A stretch of DNA of 64,000 nt from Candidatus Desulfosporosinus nitrosoreducens (GCF_030954495.1 NZ_JAVHUW010000043.1:62001-126000), one strand, 5' to 3'. Counted from the first letter of the stretch, positions 23,426 to 32,478 are shown. Translations and numbers: made by a program. Notes: a model not told the origin generated them from the sequence alone.

Positions 23426-24010
23426 TTAACCATTAGGAAAGAGTTTCTGCCCAGTTGGCAACTCCCACCACGAAACCCCGGCAACTAAACGGTTTGTACT
23501 AAGAGCAGGGCCATTGTTAGTAATCCGCAAATAAAAGGTCTGTGCTGACGATGCACTCGTAATGATGGTTGAGCCATCCAAAACGGCATTTAGCCCGCCA
23601 CTGACATCGCTGAAACTGCCTATCCGTGTACCTCCTGAAGTGGGGTCGGAGGAGGATTTCAACCATTTAACTGTCATGGAACTACTGTTTGAAAATGAAG
23701 AATTGGCGTTAAATGGCGTTAACGAGGTCCCGGTAGCCGTAAAGGTGGCATTAATAAACACATCCAAGCTGAAAGAATAGGCTAAAGAGCCGCCGCTAAC
23801 CTCACAAACATATATAGTCTTGGAAGAGTTAGCCGGAATGGTTATTTGGAGCAATAAAAAACCGCCTCCAAGGGCAAAGTTAAACGTTTGACTTCCGGTC
23901 GTCACCTGATACATAACTCCGGCTTGAGCGGCTTGATAGTCCAATGGTAAGATCAAAGATTTCTTATCAAGAGGGTTATTCCCCGAATTAACCGGGATGT
24001 AATTGGGCAT
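23426..24010 (-). CDS. Tandem beta-rich hypothetical protein A
   Basis: A 194-residue protein without a signal peptide, made of predicted beta strands: FLLLQITIPANSSKTIYVCE, LDVFINATFTATGTSLTPFN, SSSMTVKWLKSSSDPTSGGT. It ends in SWWELPTGQKLFPNG. It is about half identical to the next gene upstream. The ATG at 24010 matches the paralogue's MPNY start and has AAGGGG eight bases upstream. The pattern resembles jelly-roll tail-fibre or spore-surface head domains, but I do not recognise a family. Confidence 0.75.
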   Translation of the reverse strand: MPNYIPVNSGNNPLDKKSLILPLDYQAAQAGVMYQVTTGSQTFNFALGGGFLLLQITIPANSSKTIYVCEVSGGSLAYSFSLDVFINATFTATGTSLTPFNANSSFSNSSSMTVKWLKSSSDPTSGGTRIGSFSDVSGGLNAVLDGSTIITSASSAQTFYLRITNNGPALSTNRLVAGVSWWELPTGQKLFPNG

Positions 24011-24038
24011 ATGCATTACCCCTTATATTATTTCTTGG

Positions 24039-24599
24039 TTACCCATTAGGGTACAGCGTTTGCCCAATTGGCAGCTCCCACCAAGAAACCCCCAAAGAAA
24101 CGTTATTAGCTACGCCACCATTGGTAATCCGCAAATAATACGTCAGATTACTTGTCGTACTGGTCATAATTGATGCCCCGTTCAAAGAAATGATAAAGCC
24201 ACTCGTACCGATTAACGTTCGTTCTAACGTCCCTCCCGAGGTCGGGTCAGTCGCGGAAGTCAGCCACTTCACCGTCATTGAGCTATTATTGCTAAAAGCA
24301 CTGTTGCAATTTAAAGGGACTGCGGATGTTCCTGCCGCGGCAAAGGTGGCATTGCGAAAAATATCCAGAGTCAGAGCTCCTTGCGATCCACAATCGACCT
24401 CATTGATGTAGATCGTTTTTTTGGTATTGGCTGGAACGGTGATTTGCAACAACAAAAAACCGCCAATAACCAGACTCTGACTTCCGGTGGTCAAGCGGTA
24501 CAAAACACCTGATTGGGCGGCTTGATAATTTTGCGCAAGGATAAGGGCTTTATCATATAGAGGATCATTCGCTGAATTAACCACGAAATAATTTGGCAT
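24039..24599 (-). CDS. Tandem beta-rich hypothetical protein B
   Basis: A 186-residue paralogue of the downstream gene, sharing the start MPNY..VNS.N.P, the core NSSMTVKWL.S..DPTSGGT and the end GVSWWELP.GQ.L.PNG. It has a GGGGGAT ribosome binding site. Like its partner it lacks a signal peptide, consistent with assembly on a spore coat or phage-like particle rather than Sec export. The pair is probably a recent tandem duplication. Function is unknown. Confidence 0.75.
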   Translation of the reverse strand: MPNYFVVNSANDPLYDKALILAQNYQAAQSGVLYRLTTGSQSLVIGGFLLLQITVPANTKKTIYINEVDCGSQGALTLDIFRNATFAAAGTSAVPLNCNSAFSNNSSMTVKWLTSATDPTSGGTLERTLIGTSGFIISLNGASIMTSTTSNLTYYLRITNGGVANNVSLGVSWWELPIGQTLYPNG

Positions 24600-24829
24600 A
24601 CTGCCCTATCCCCCTTCAAACCTGACGTACTATATGTGCCCCATGGTATTGTCAATTAATTATATTATATAAGCCAATTTCACAAATGGTTACTTGGATG
24701 AAGTAAGAATATGAACTCGCCAACGAGTAATTGGCTTGACAATCATGCTGTTTTCTAAAAATCAATTATGAGGTATTATAAAGTCTAGAATCTAATCCCC
24801 ATCATTCTTAACCTGAAAGGAGCTTTATT

Positions 24830-25435
24830 TTGAATTCGTTTGACCTTGGTGTATACCATCTTATTAACGGTTTAGCGGGACATCATTTGCTATTTGACAA
24901 AATGATGGCTTTCCTGGCCCAATATGCCCTGGAGATATACGTCTTTTTATTCTTATTGGCTTGGATCACTTTGCCCCAAAAGGAGTCAAAAAAACGTCAT
25001 GCCTTAGTTGTTGCCGGTTTTTCAGGTATCTTGGCACTGTGCGTTAACGCCGTGATTGGGCATTTTTTCTTCCGGCCACGCCCCTTTGTTACCCTTCCCA
25101 AGGGGACATTCACTCAGCTTATTCCTCATTCTATGGATACTTCATTTCCTAGTAATCATACTTCCGGAAGCTTTGGTTTTGCGGCGGGATCATGGAAAAA
25201 TACCCAGGTCTGGACGAGGAAGGTTTTTACGATTTTAGCTATTGTCGTTGCCTTCGCACGTATTTATACAGGTGTGCATTGGCCCACAGACGTTCTCGCC
25301 GGTGTTATCATAGGTATTATAAGTGCCCGATTAACTTGGATTATTAACCCCTTTCTCAGGCCTATTACCTTAATCGGACTTAGACTTTGTCATTACGGCA
25401 AATTTTCCAAAACGAAATTACGCTCGGTTAAATGA
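24830..25435 (+). CDS. PAP2-family phosphatase (undecaprenyl-diphosphatase BcrC-like)
   Basis: A 201-residue membrane phosphatase, probably recycling undecaprenyl pyrophosphate during cell-wall synthesis. The three PAP2 motifs are in order: FFRPRPF, SFPSNHTSGS and ARIYTGVHWPTDVLAG, with histidines in motifs 2 and 3. Five or six helices are predicted. TTG at 24830 is the start, with AAAGGAGC seven bases upstream. It is followed by a structured repeat and lies near a polysaccharide deacetylase and an LCP protein, all cell-envelope functions. Confidence 0.92.
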   Translation: MNSFDLGVYHLINGLAGHHLLFDKMMAFLAQYALEIYVFLFLLAWITLPQKESKKRHALVVAGFSGILALCVNAVIGHFFFRPRPFVTLPKGTFTQLIPHSMDTSFPSNHTSGSFGFAAGSWKNTQVWTRKVFTILAIVVAFARIYTGVHWPTDVLAGVIIGIISARLTWIINPFLRPITLIGLRLCHYGKFSKTKLRSVK

Positions 25436-25450
25436 AAACCAAATAAAAAA

Positions 25451-25573
25451 GACTAAGATTAAGGTGGAGTTTTAACTCCATCCGAATCTTAGTCGCCCTT
25501 ATCCGGGGACTTAGCCGCCCTTAACTCACCGCTTGCCGAAGCGGGAGTCTTAGCACGGATTAGTCAGCGGATA
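25451..25573. repeat. Structured intergenic repeat, copy A
   Basis: About 123 bp that recurs at 25736-25857 with about 85% identity. It begins with a long hairpin (GACTAAGATT at 25451 with AATCTTAGTC ending at 25494, plus inner TGGAGTT/AACTCCA). Then comes a tandem motif CTTAGYCGCCCTTA, and a second hairpin CCGCTTGCCGAAGCGG (25529-25544). It lies just after the PAP2 stop. No reading frame is conserved, so it is probably an RNA or DNA structure. Confidence 0.75.
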
Positions 25574-25588
25574 AATTTATAGAAGAAG

Positions 25589-25620
25589 AAAGCCGCCTGG
25601 AACTTGGATCAGGCGGCTTT
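25589..25620 (+). terminator. Intrinsic terminator between the repeat copies
   Basis: AAAGCCGCCTG (25589-25599) pairs perfectly with CAGGCGGCTTT (25610-25620) with a 10-base loop. Confidence 0.75.
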
Positions 25621-25735
25621 AACATCTCCATTAACTATATTAATTTAGCCTTTTAGCAATAGCAAAGAGCAGTAGAATAAGACTTTCCCCGTAATACATA
25701 AAGTTTCACTCATTCGTTATCCTATAGATAAAGAA

Positions 25736-25857
25736 GACTTGATTCAGGTGGAGCTTTAACTCCATCTGAATCTTAGTCGCACTTATCCAGGGACTTAGCC
25801 CTCTTAACTCACCGCTTGCAGAAGCGGGAGTCTTAGAGCGGGTTAGTCAGCGGCTAA
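25736..25857. repeat. Structured intergenic repeat, copy B
   Basis: Second copy of the element at 25451. It retains GGTGGAG/CTCCA, GACTTAGCC, TTAACTCACCGCTTGC and GCGGGAGTCTTAG. Several differences fall in paired positions of the hairpins. It ends 29 bp before the start of the polysaccharide deacetylase gene, so in this position it would be part of that gene's leader. Confidence 0.75.
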
Positions 25858-25886
25858 ACACTATTCAGATGAAAGGTACTATATTA

Positions 25887-26771
25887 ATGAACCCAAACCG
25901 TAAACTAATTTTCGGAGCAGCAAGCATCCTAGTTTTACTTTTAATTGCTTTAACTGTGAGATTGCTTGTGCCCTATGATTTTGAATCCGCTATTTACACT
26001 AACCCAATTAAATCCGACAACGATGCTCAGTTAACTAAATCTAATAAACCAGCATTGACTCCTCCAGCCCCTTCTGCAACCGTGCCGCCTGAAAACAAAG
26101 CGAAAATGGTCGTTTTCCCCCAAGAAGGTATCCCTGTCCTTATGTATCATTCCATCAAGACGCTTCCAGGCAACTCTCTCGGTGTACCGGTAAAACAATT
26201 TACCGAGGAAATGGCTTGGCTCTGCCGGCAAGGCTATCATTCAATATCTCCGGACGATTTATACGAATCCTTAATAAACCAAGGACTCGTTCCCGAAAAA
26301 CCGATTTTACTGACGTTTGATGATGGCTACAGCGATAACTATAGTTCAGCTTGGCCAATACTACGGCAATACGGTTTTAGGGCTACTTTCTTTATCATTA
26401 CAAATTCTACAGGGCGCGGAATGATGAATTGGGACCAACTTAGCGACCTCAGCAAACAGGGGAATACTGTTGCAAGCCACACTGTACACCATCTTGACCT
26501 TTCCAAGCTTAGTGAAAGCCAACAGGAACGTGAAATGACCGTTTCAAAGCTGGAGATTGAAAGTCATCTTGGAGTCGGTGTGCAGTCTTTATGCTTTCCT
26601 TCCGGTAAATATAACAAAACCACCCTGGCATTAATGCCGAAGGCTGGCTATAAACTAGGGTTTACCACGAAACCCGGTAAAGTATATTTAGGTGACAACT
26701 TATTGACATTGAACCGCGAGCGTATCTATGGCAGCATGCCTATGGCATCTTTTCAATGGCTTTTCCCTTAA
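25887..26771 (+). CDS. Membrane-anchored polysaccharide deacetylase (NodB family)
   Basis: A 294-residue enzyme anchored outside the cell by one N-terminal helix (LIFGAASILVLLLIALTVRL). A proline-rich linker follows, then the NodB domain. The catalytic metal and base residues are in ILLTFDDGYSDNY and the zinc histidines in VASHTVHHLDL. It probably deacetylates peptidoglycan or another wall glycan. The ATG at 25887 has GAAAGG upstream; the earlier ATG at 25869 has no ribosome binding site. Confidence 0.92.
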   Translation: MNPNRKLIFGAASILVLLLIALTVRLLVPYDFESAIYTNPIKSDNDAQLTKSNKPALTPPAPSATVPPENKAKMVVFPQEGIPVLMYHSIKTLPGNSLGVPVKQFTEEMAWLCRQGYHSISPDDLYESLINQGLVPEKPILLTFDDGYSDNYSSAWPILRQYGFRATFFIITNSTGRGMMNWDQLSDLSKQGNTVASHTVHHLDLSKLSESQQEREMTVSKLEIESHLGVGVQSLCFPSGKYNKTTLALMPKAGYKLGFTTKPGKVYLGDNLLTLNRERIYGSMPMASFQWLFP

Positions 26772-26843
26772 CAGTAAACCTCTTAGACAACCAAAATACT
26801 ACACCAAAAATACTCGCCTATATATTGCTCCAATTCATAAACC

Positions 26844-26880
26844 GACCTCCCGGATAGTTTTGGCAACTACACAGGAGGTC
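26844..26880 (+). terminator. Intrinsic terminator of the deacetylase gene
   Basis: GACCTCC (26844-26850) pairs with GGAGGTC (26874-26880) and is followed by CTTTTTC. Confidence 0.65.
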
Positions 26881-26977
26881 CTTTTTCATGTATCTATCCC
26901 TTTAGATCATTTGTATACGCAAAGCCAGATGGTGGACAGAAAAAGATGAGGTGAATAACCGCTTAATTGATTAGCCC

Positions 26978-28120
26978 CTAATTATTGACGATAATTTCGA
27001 AATCCACATTTGTTTTTTGAGCATTAAGATCAGCAGATTGGTTTGTGCTTACAGTGTTAGTCTTGTTTTGCTTTTTATAGGTTCCCCGGTTTTGGCTTTG
27101 TATCCCCTTATTATCAACTTCGACAAGTACCGGTTCAGTTACTCCATTACTGAATAACTTGTACGCTGCGTCACTGCAGACTGCAGGTTTCACTTTCCAG
27201 TAACTAATGCCATTTTCAATCGAAAAGTTCCCTGGCAAGGTTTCTGACACTATCTTAGCGTTTTTTATTTGGACAAGGACGTCTGCCAATTCAAAGGTTT
27301 GCCCTAGTGATAAATCAGTATCAATACATTTATAAAGTTCAGCGATCAGTAAGGGAAGTTTGGGCAAAGCTTGAATTTGGCAACATTGATTGGCTAAAGA
27401 CTTTAAAAGTTCCTGCTGCCGCATGGTACGTTGAATATCTCCTAATTGGTCACGCCTGAAACGAACATATTGAAGAGCCTGATCGCCATTCAGATGTTGA
27501 ATGCCTTTTTGCAGATTGATAACTCCATCATGTTCATCACCCGTAACATAATGCATGTTTTTATCTACATCAATCGTAACCCCTCCCAAATCATCAACGA
27601 TTGTTTTAAATTCGTTAAAATTTGTCACAACGTACCCATCAATCTTGCACCCTAACAAGGTTTCCAGTTTGGTAACAGTTGCTTTAGGCCCCGCCTCAAG
27701 CCGTGCCACGGCATTAATTTTCTGAGTGCCAAATCCGGAAACCTCAACTTGCGTATCTCTGGGAATAGATAATACCGATATTCTTTTCTTGTCTTTATTG
27801 AGTTGTACAACAATAATTGTATCCGTATTGCCAAGCGATTTCTCGCCCGGTCTGCGGTCGACCCCTAAAAGTAATATTGTTAACTGCTGGGGAGTTTCTT
27901 GTTTCGCTGAATCCTGGAGGCTATTTTGATTCTGATCAGCCGTCGTGCTATTGGTTTCCTCATCACTCTTGGCTGATTGAAATGATTTATATCCGTTTAA
28001 TAATGGAGATTTGCTTTTAACCAGGCTTATATGTGACATGTACAAACCTAAAAATACTATAACAACTGCAGAATAAATTAAGCGCATTGCATACTTGCTT
28101 TTGTTGCCGTTATTTTTCAT
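26978..28120 (-). CDS. LytR-CpsA-Psr (LCP) family wall-polymer ligase
   Basis: A 380-residue protein with one N-terminal membrane helix (LIYSAVVIVFLGLYMSHI) and an extracellular LCP domain that attaches anionic polymers to peptidoglycan. Conserved pieces are ILLLGVDRRPGEK, NTDTIIVVQLNKDKKRISVL, SIPRDTQV, KINAV, FKTIVDDLGGVTIDV and LNGDQALQYVRFRRDQLGDI. The phosphate-binding arginines are in RDT and RFRRD. A C-terminal LytR_C-like region with a low-complexity NTVSTNQSAD tail ends the protein. Confidence 0.94.
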   Translation of the reverse strand: MKNNGNKSKYAMRLIYSAVVIVFLGLYMSHISLVKSKSPLLNGYKSFQSAKSDEETNSTTADQNQNSLQDSAKQETPQQLTILLLGVDRRPGEKSLGNTDTIIVVQLNKDKKRISVLSIPRDTQVEVSGFGTQKINAVARLEAGPKATVTKLETLLGCKIDGYVVTNFNEFKTIVDDLGGVTIDVDKNMHYVTGDEHDGVINLQKGIQHLNGDQALQYVRFRRDQLGDIQRTMRQQELLKSLANQCCQIQALPKLPLLIAELYKCIDTDLSLGQTFELADVLVQIKNAKIVSETLPGNFSIENGISYWKVKPAVCSDAAYKLFSNGVTEPVLVEVDNKGIQSQNRGTYKKQNKTNTVSTNQSADLNAQKTNVDFEIIVNN

Positions 28121-28362
28121 CCATTTACCTCTGATAGCGAATTGCTTTATTAATATAGTATTTTGGAAGGAGACTCTTACATTGGGTCGCTAACCATAAA
28201 AATGGACAGCACTAATTAGTCTGCCCACTTTTTTAAAAACTCTACATCGCCAGAGAGTTTTCTTTAAATTAATTATTACGAATTATCAACTAAGCTATGA
28301 CAAATAGAGGAAGTAATGAACAAACAGCGCAGACAAAGCGTAAAGCAGCCAATAAAAGTAAA

Positions 28363-28394
28363 TAAACCGGAAACGCTCAATGCGCTCCGGTTTA
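28363..28394. terminator. Terminator of the aldo/keto reductase gene
   Basis: TAAACCGGA (28363-28371) pairs perfectly with TCCGGTTTA (28386-28394). It lies 28 bp past the stop of the leftward aldo/keto reductase gene. The rest of 28121-28421 has one weaker hairpin (AAAACTCT/AGAGTTTT around 28235-28260) and no gene. Confidence 0.6.
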
Positions 28395-28421
28395 AATATG
28401 GTATCAGATGGATGCCCGTTC

Positions 28422-29405
28422 TCAATCTCTTGACTCTTGAACCACCACTCCATTCTTGAATTTCATGTTAGGAAAACTGCCACCGGCTATCTCATTTTCC
28501 GGTATAGCCTCTTCTATTCTCTTTATATCACGTTCACTAAGACTAATCTCCAGAGATTGAATCGCTTCTTGGAAATGAGGCCGCTTACTGGCGCCAATCA
28601 GGGGAATAATATCCTGTCCTTTGGATAATATCCAGGCGTAAGCCAGCTGTGACAGTGTAATCTGCTTTTCTGCGGCTATCTCGGCCAATTTAGCGGCAAG
28701 ACGAACATTTTTTTCAATGTTCTCGGCAAAAAATAAGGGTACATATCCACCTTTGCTTTTCTCAATTCGTTCTTTTGTCCAGGTACCCCCAAGCATTCCA
28801 TGAGCTAAGGCGCCAAAAGCGACAACACCGATCCCCAGTTCCCGGGCGGTTGGCAAACTATCCTTTTCGATGTTGCGGTTAAAGAGAGAATATTCAGCTT
28901 CCACCAAACTGATCGGATGAATTGAGTGAGCCTTTCTTAAAGTCTCCGCCTCAACTTGGGTCATGCCAATATGCTTCACATATCCCGCTTTAACCAGATC
29001 GGAAATGGCCCCTATCGTCTCTTCGACCGGGATAGCAAGGTCGATTCTTGCCGGCTGATAAAGGTCGATATAGTCCACATTTAAGCGTTTAAGGGAATAT
29101 GTGAGATAGTTCTTAACCGTCAGAGGCCTTACATCCAAACCATATATTGAGCCGTTGGGAGCCACTAAGGCACCAAATTTCACTGATAAAAAAACCTTGT
29201 CTCTAGCATAGCCCTTAAGGGCTTCGCCAATTACCAGTTCACTTCGGCCGGAGCCATAAAAATCTGCCGTGTTCAGAAATGTGACTCCGGCATCTAAAGC
29301 GGCCTGGATTGTGGCCATACTATCATTTCTGACCGCTTCATCGGCATTTGACATGCGCCCACAGCCCAGTCCGAATCTGGATATCAAACCATTTTGAAAT
29401 ACCAT
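28422..29405 (-). CDS. Aldo/keto reductase
   Basis: A 327-residue NAD(P)H-dependent aldo/keto reductase. The catalytic tetrad residues are in VTFLNTADFYGSGRSE (Asp, Tyr), VFLSVKFGA (Lys) and the HIGMTQVE region, where the usual SN is MT. The cofactor segment GQDIIPLIGASKRPHFQEAI sits near the C-terminus. It belongs to the group often annotated as 2,5-diketogluconate or YhdN-like reductases; the substrate is unknown. A copy of its last 60 codons lies at 37785-37975. Confidence 0.93.
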   Translation of the reverse strand: MVFQNGLISRFGLGCGRMSNADEAVRNDSMATIQAALDAGVTFLNTADFYGSGRSELVIGEALKGYARDKVFLSVKFGALVAPNGSIYGLDVRPLTVKNYLTYSLKRLNVDYIDLYQPARIDLAIPVEETIGAISDLVKAGYVKHIGMTQVEAETLRKAHSIHPISLVEAEYSLFNRNIEKDSLPTARELGIGVVAFGALAHGMLGGTWTKERIEKSKGGYVPLFFAENIEKNVRLAAKLAEIAAEKQITLSQLAYAWILSKGQDIIPLIGASKRPHFQEAIQSLEISLSERDIKRIEEAIPENEIAGGSFPNMKFKNGVVVQESRD

Positions 29406-29525
29406 AATACCTAATACCTCCGTTTTTTATTAAACTTTCAGCACGAATTTAATTTTGTATGCTTTGTTTCTGACTTGCCGGCACCGTTCCTGTTAAGTAT
29501 TTTCTTAATTTGCAATAAAAAAACT

Positions 29526-31409
29526 TTACTTTTTGATTCTCTCTGACGGTTTCCCAAGGTAAACATCATAACCGCAAAGCTTGGTCAAAAAAATCCCTTT
29601 GCCATTAGTGTATGAGATAAGCTGTATTTGATAGGACTTCGATGTTTCACCAGGAATTTTACCCTGCAAGATAGTTTCACTATTCTTTGTCTCGATCCGT
29701 TCAACGGACGCTCTCATTTGCTGTAAATCATACATTGCTTTGCTGCTATATTCTTTGGGAACACAAAGCTCAAATTCCATAAATGGCTCCAATAATTCTG
29801 TTTCCGCTTTTCTAAGCGCCTTCTCAACAACAAGCGGGGTAAGATGCCGAAAATCCGCCGGCGTGCTGACAGGACTAAAATAGAATCCATAAGTAAAGCA
29901 CACCTTTAGGTCGGTGACTTCCCAACCTAGTAAACCTTCCTCACAAGCCTTTTGCACGCTGTCGCTTACAGCACCTTGAAAAGACTTATTGAGATAGCCA
30001 TAGGAAACCTTGCTTTCAAAGACGAGTCCGCTTCCCAACGGGAGTGGTTCGATGGCCAGCCCCACGGATGCACAATAGGGATTAGAAGAATCTTGCGCAT
30101 GAATGGTTGCCTCGGCAGCCTGCTTGGGACGTTCTTTATAGATAGTTATGAGCTCACTGAATTGAACATTCAGCCGATATCGTTCCAGCAATAAGTCTTT
30201 GATTACTTCCCTCTGGATCTCGCCAAACAGACGCACTTTAATTTCCTCTGTATATTTGTCAATTTCACAGTGCAGAAGAGGATCTTCCTCAGTTAATTCC
30301 CATAAGGCTTGGATTAACTGACTTCTGTCTCCAGGATTTAAAGGTTGCACGGAAGCCTGCAGAGAGGGACGGACCAGGGAGACTTGCGGCAAATTCCTGC
30401 TGCGGACGCCAATGACATCACCTATCTGAAGGTTTTGCACGTTAGAAAGCACAGCGATATCTCCATTCAAAACATATTCTGCCGGCATTATTTTCCCCTT
30501 CCGAATAGTTTCAAGGCTTTTTATCTTTATACCCTCTTCTTTACCATCAATAGTGACCGTATCACGAATTTTTATGCTTCCCCCGAATATGCGGGCAAAA
30601 GCCCTTTTGTGCGATTGCTCATCCCTGTCTATTTTATAAACAAAAGCGCAAGAGTCTCCCTGGTCCGTTGCCATGCCAGCTGGAAGATACTGTGCCATGG
30701 CATCCATTAATTGCTCCACTCCGATATTTTGTAAGGCTACACCATGAAAGACTGGAAAGAGCTTACATGCCGCAATGTTTAACAGGAAAGAATCACGATA
30801 GTCCATTTCTGAAATAGATTGCTCCATGATGTATTTTTCTGCCAGCAATTCATCCAAATCAAGAAGTACTCTTACCATTTCCTCAGAAGCACCAGGATGC
30901 TCTGTAATCGAAATATCATTGGAGCCGGCTCCTGATACACTTTGCATTACAAGTAGAGCGGGCGTCAATTGTTCTCTGATTTGCAGATAAAGTTCCTCCA
31001 AGTTTACCCCTATTCTATCCAGCTTATTGACAAAAATCAGGGTTGGAATTTTCAACTTCTGCAAGGTTTGAAAAATAATCCGGGTTTGCACCTGAACGCC
31101 TTCTTTGGCGGAAATGACTAAAACGGCACCATCCAATACGCAAAGGGAACGCTCCACCTCGGCTATAAAATCCATATGTCCCGGAGTATCAATGAGATTA
31201 ATTTTTGTGTCAGCCCATTCGAAAGAAATCGTTGCAGAGCGTATCGTAATGCCTCTTTGCTTTTCAAGAGACATAGAGTCCGTAATAGTGGTTCCTTTAT
31301 CAACCCTTCCCGCTGAACGAATTGCACCGCTTTTATATAATAAACTTTCGGTTACTGTAGTTTTTCCCGCATCGACATGCGCCAATATTCCGAGATTGAT
31401 AATTTTCAT
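29526..31409 (-). CDS. Tetracycline-resistance-type ribosomal protection protein (EF-G-like GTPase)
   Basis: A 627-residue translational GTPase of the Tet(M)/TetB(P) family, which removes tetracycline from the ribosome. G1 is AHVDAGKTT, G2 RGITIRSATISFEW, G3 DTPGHMDF and G4 NKLDRIGV. The C-terminal part keeps YGFYFSPVSTPADFRHLTP and ETELLEPFMEFELCVPKEYS, which are typical of Tet proteins rather than EF-G. ATG at 31409 has GGGAGG upstream; the longer frame runs through the leader. The gene appears chromosomal and lacks flanking IS. Whether it protects against tetracycline or another ribosome drug is not known. Confidence 0.92.
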   Translation of the reverse strand: MKIINLGILAHVDAGKTTVTESLLYKSGAIRSAGRVDKGTTITDSMSLEKQRGITIRSATISFEWADTKINLIDTPGHMDFIAEVERSLCVLDGAVLVISAKEGVQVQTRIIFQTLQKLKIPTLIFVNKLDRIGVNLEELYLQIREQLTPALLVMQSVSGAGSNDISITEHPGASEEMVRVLLDLDELLAEKYIMEQSISEMDYRDSFLLNIAACKLFPVFHGVALQNIGVEQLMDAMAQYLPAGMATDQGDSCAFVYKIDRDEQSHKRAFARIFGGSIKIRDTVTIDGKEEGIKIKSLETIRKGKIMPAEYVLNGDIAVLSNVQNLQIGDVIGVRSRNLPQVSLVRPSLQASVQPLNPGDRSQLIQALWELTEEDPLLHCEIDKYTEEIKVRLFGEIQREVIKDLLLERYRLNVQFSELITIYKERPKQAAEATIHAQDSSNPYCASVGLAIEPLPLGSGLVFESKVSYGYLNKSFQGAVSDSVQKACEEGLLGWEVTDLKVCFTYGFYFSPVSTPADFRHLTPLVVEKALRKAETELLEPFMEFELCVPKEYSSKAMYDLQQMRASVERIETKNSETILQGKIPGETSKSYQIQLISYTNGKGIFLTKLCGYDVYLGKPSERIKK

Positions 31410-31437
31410 TTTGTTTATCCTCCCTTGGCAAATAAAA

Positions 31438-31473
31438 ATCCCCTGTGACGTCGATACTCTCATCACAAGGGGA
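31438..31473 (-). terminator. Attenuator hairpin in the leader of the ribosomal protection gene
   Basis: On the minus strand TCCCCTTGTGA pairs with TCACAGGGGA (one bulge), followed by TTTTTATTTG, only 30 bp before the start codon. It is an intrinsic terminator between promoter and gene. Transcription attenuation is known for tet(M) and other ribosome-protection genes. A frame through the leader (31545, MPKKCLTAFF) could be a leader peptide. Confidence 0.7.
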
Positions 31474-31501
31474 CAGCTTTCCTGCTGTTTTATTTTCTGC
31501 C

Positions 31502-31530
31502 AATAAAGGTACGCCAAAAAATGCTGTCAA
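31502..31530 (-). promoter_or_regulatory. Promoter of the ribosomal protection gene
   Basis: Minus-strand TTGACA (31530-31525), a 17-base spacer and TTTATT (31507-31502) form a good sigmaA promoter just upstream of the attenuator. In 31531-32072 I see no gene that I can support. Confidence 0.6.
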
Positions 31531-32072
31531 GCACTTTTTGGGCAAGAGTAAACTAACAGATGAGTTTTTCTTATGAGAGTATCCTTAAATAGAAAAGCAC
31601 AGCAAACAGATCCCGGACTGAATATATCAGCCACAGGACACAAGTGCCTTTCCTTATTCAATTGAATAATTATTTAAGAATACCTTGCCGCATATGATAA
31701 AACTCCTTATCAATACAAACTCAAATAACATAATAGTATTATCCCAAGTATATGTCAACATCCATTCGCTTTAATCTGGCGTTTACCATTTTGATCAAGC
31801 CAACCTCTCATACTCTATACTAAGCCTTCTCCTATCCAACTTCTGAATCAAGTCTTTTGCTCGTCCACTGCCTGCCGATATCCTATAATTTGGGCCAGAA
31901 GTTAATCCCCGGTATCCTTGCCGAAAATGTTTTTCCTCCGGCTTTGGTCATTGTAAGGTTTTTATTATGGCTTTTGCGGCTGAATAAGCCATTGTCTTTT
32001 CACCCGGAAAGTGCAGCGTTCTTTGCAATTCGTTCACAAACATTGAGCTTTTAATTTGCGGCAGCCTATTGC

Positions 32073-32095
32073 AATACCTAGATAATCTAGGTATT
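32073..32095. promoter_or_regulatory. PadR operator candidate
   Basis: AATACCTAGA and TCTAGGTATT form a perfect inverted repeat with a three-base centre, 38 bp before the PadR start codon. PadR proteins usually autoregulate from such sites. Confidence 0.6.
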
Positions 32096-32133
32096 ATTTA
32101 TATGAAATCCTTGCTAGGATTGGAGGTTTTACT

Positions 32134-32478
32134 GTGGAAATTGATAAAGGCTTAATCGGCGGGAGCGCCATATTGCTCTTATTGTCCTTGCTTGAAAAAA
32201 CCGACCGCTATGGCTACGAGCTTATAAAAGAACTGGAAGAACGTTCGGATCAGACGTTTTGCTTCAAAGAAGGCACCCTTTATCCCGTTTTGCACAAAAT
32301 GGAAAACCAGGGATTTGTTCAATCCTATACGGCTAAAGGTGAGACCGGAAAAGCACGAAAATATTATCAAATCACTGCCAAAGGGAAAAAGCAGCTTTTA
32401 GCAAAGAAGAAAGAATGGCAACTCTTTTCCTTATCGGTCAACAAGGTCTTAGGCGGTGACATTCATGCTTTCAGCTAA
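32134..32478 (+). CDS. PadR-family transcriptional regulator
   Basis: A 114-residue winged-helix regulator with the PadR pattern LLSLLEKTDRYGYELIKELE, FKEGTLYPVLHKMENQGFVQ and the GKARKYYQITAKGKKQL wing. GTG at 32134 has GGAGG seven bases upstream. It overlaps the next gene, forming a PadR-effector module common in Firmicutes, in which the membrane protein downstream is the regulated target. Confidence 0.92.
   Translation: MEIDKGLIGGSAILLLLSLLEKTDRYGYELIKELEERSDQTFCFKEGTLYPVLHKMENQGFVQSYTAKGETGKARKYYQITAKGKKQLLAKKKEWQLFSLSVNKVLGGDIHAFS

Noticed and set aside
25451..25857. CRISPR-like reading of the two repeat copies
   Set aside because: Only two copies about 285 bp apart, each 120 bp long with internal hairpins; no short regular repeat-spacer pattern and no cas genes.
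31333..31545. 70-codon frame overlapping the ribosomal-protection gene leader
   Set aside because: As a whole it is out of frame with the GTPase and overlaps its start; only its first codons could matter as a leader peptide, so it is mentioned with the attenuator and not annotated as a gene.
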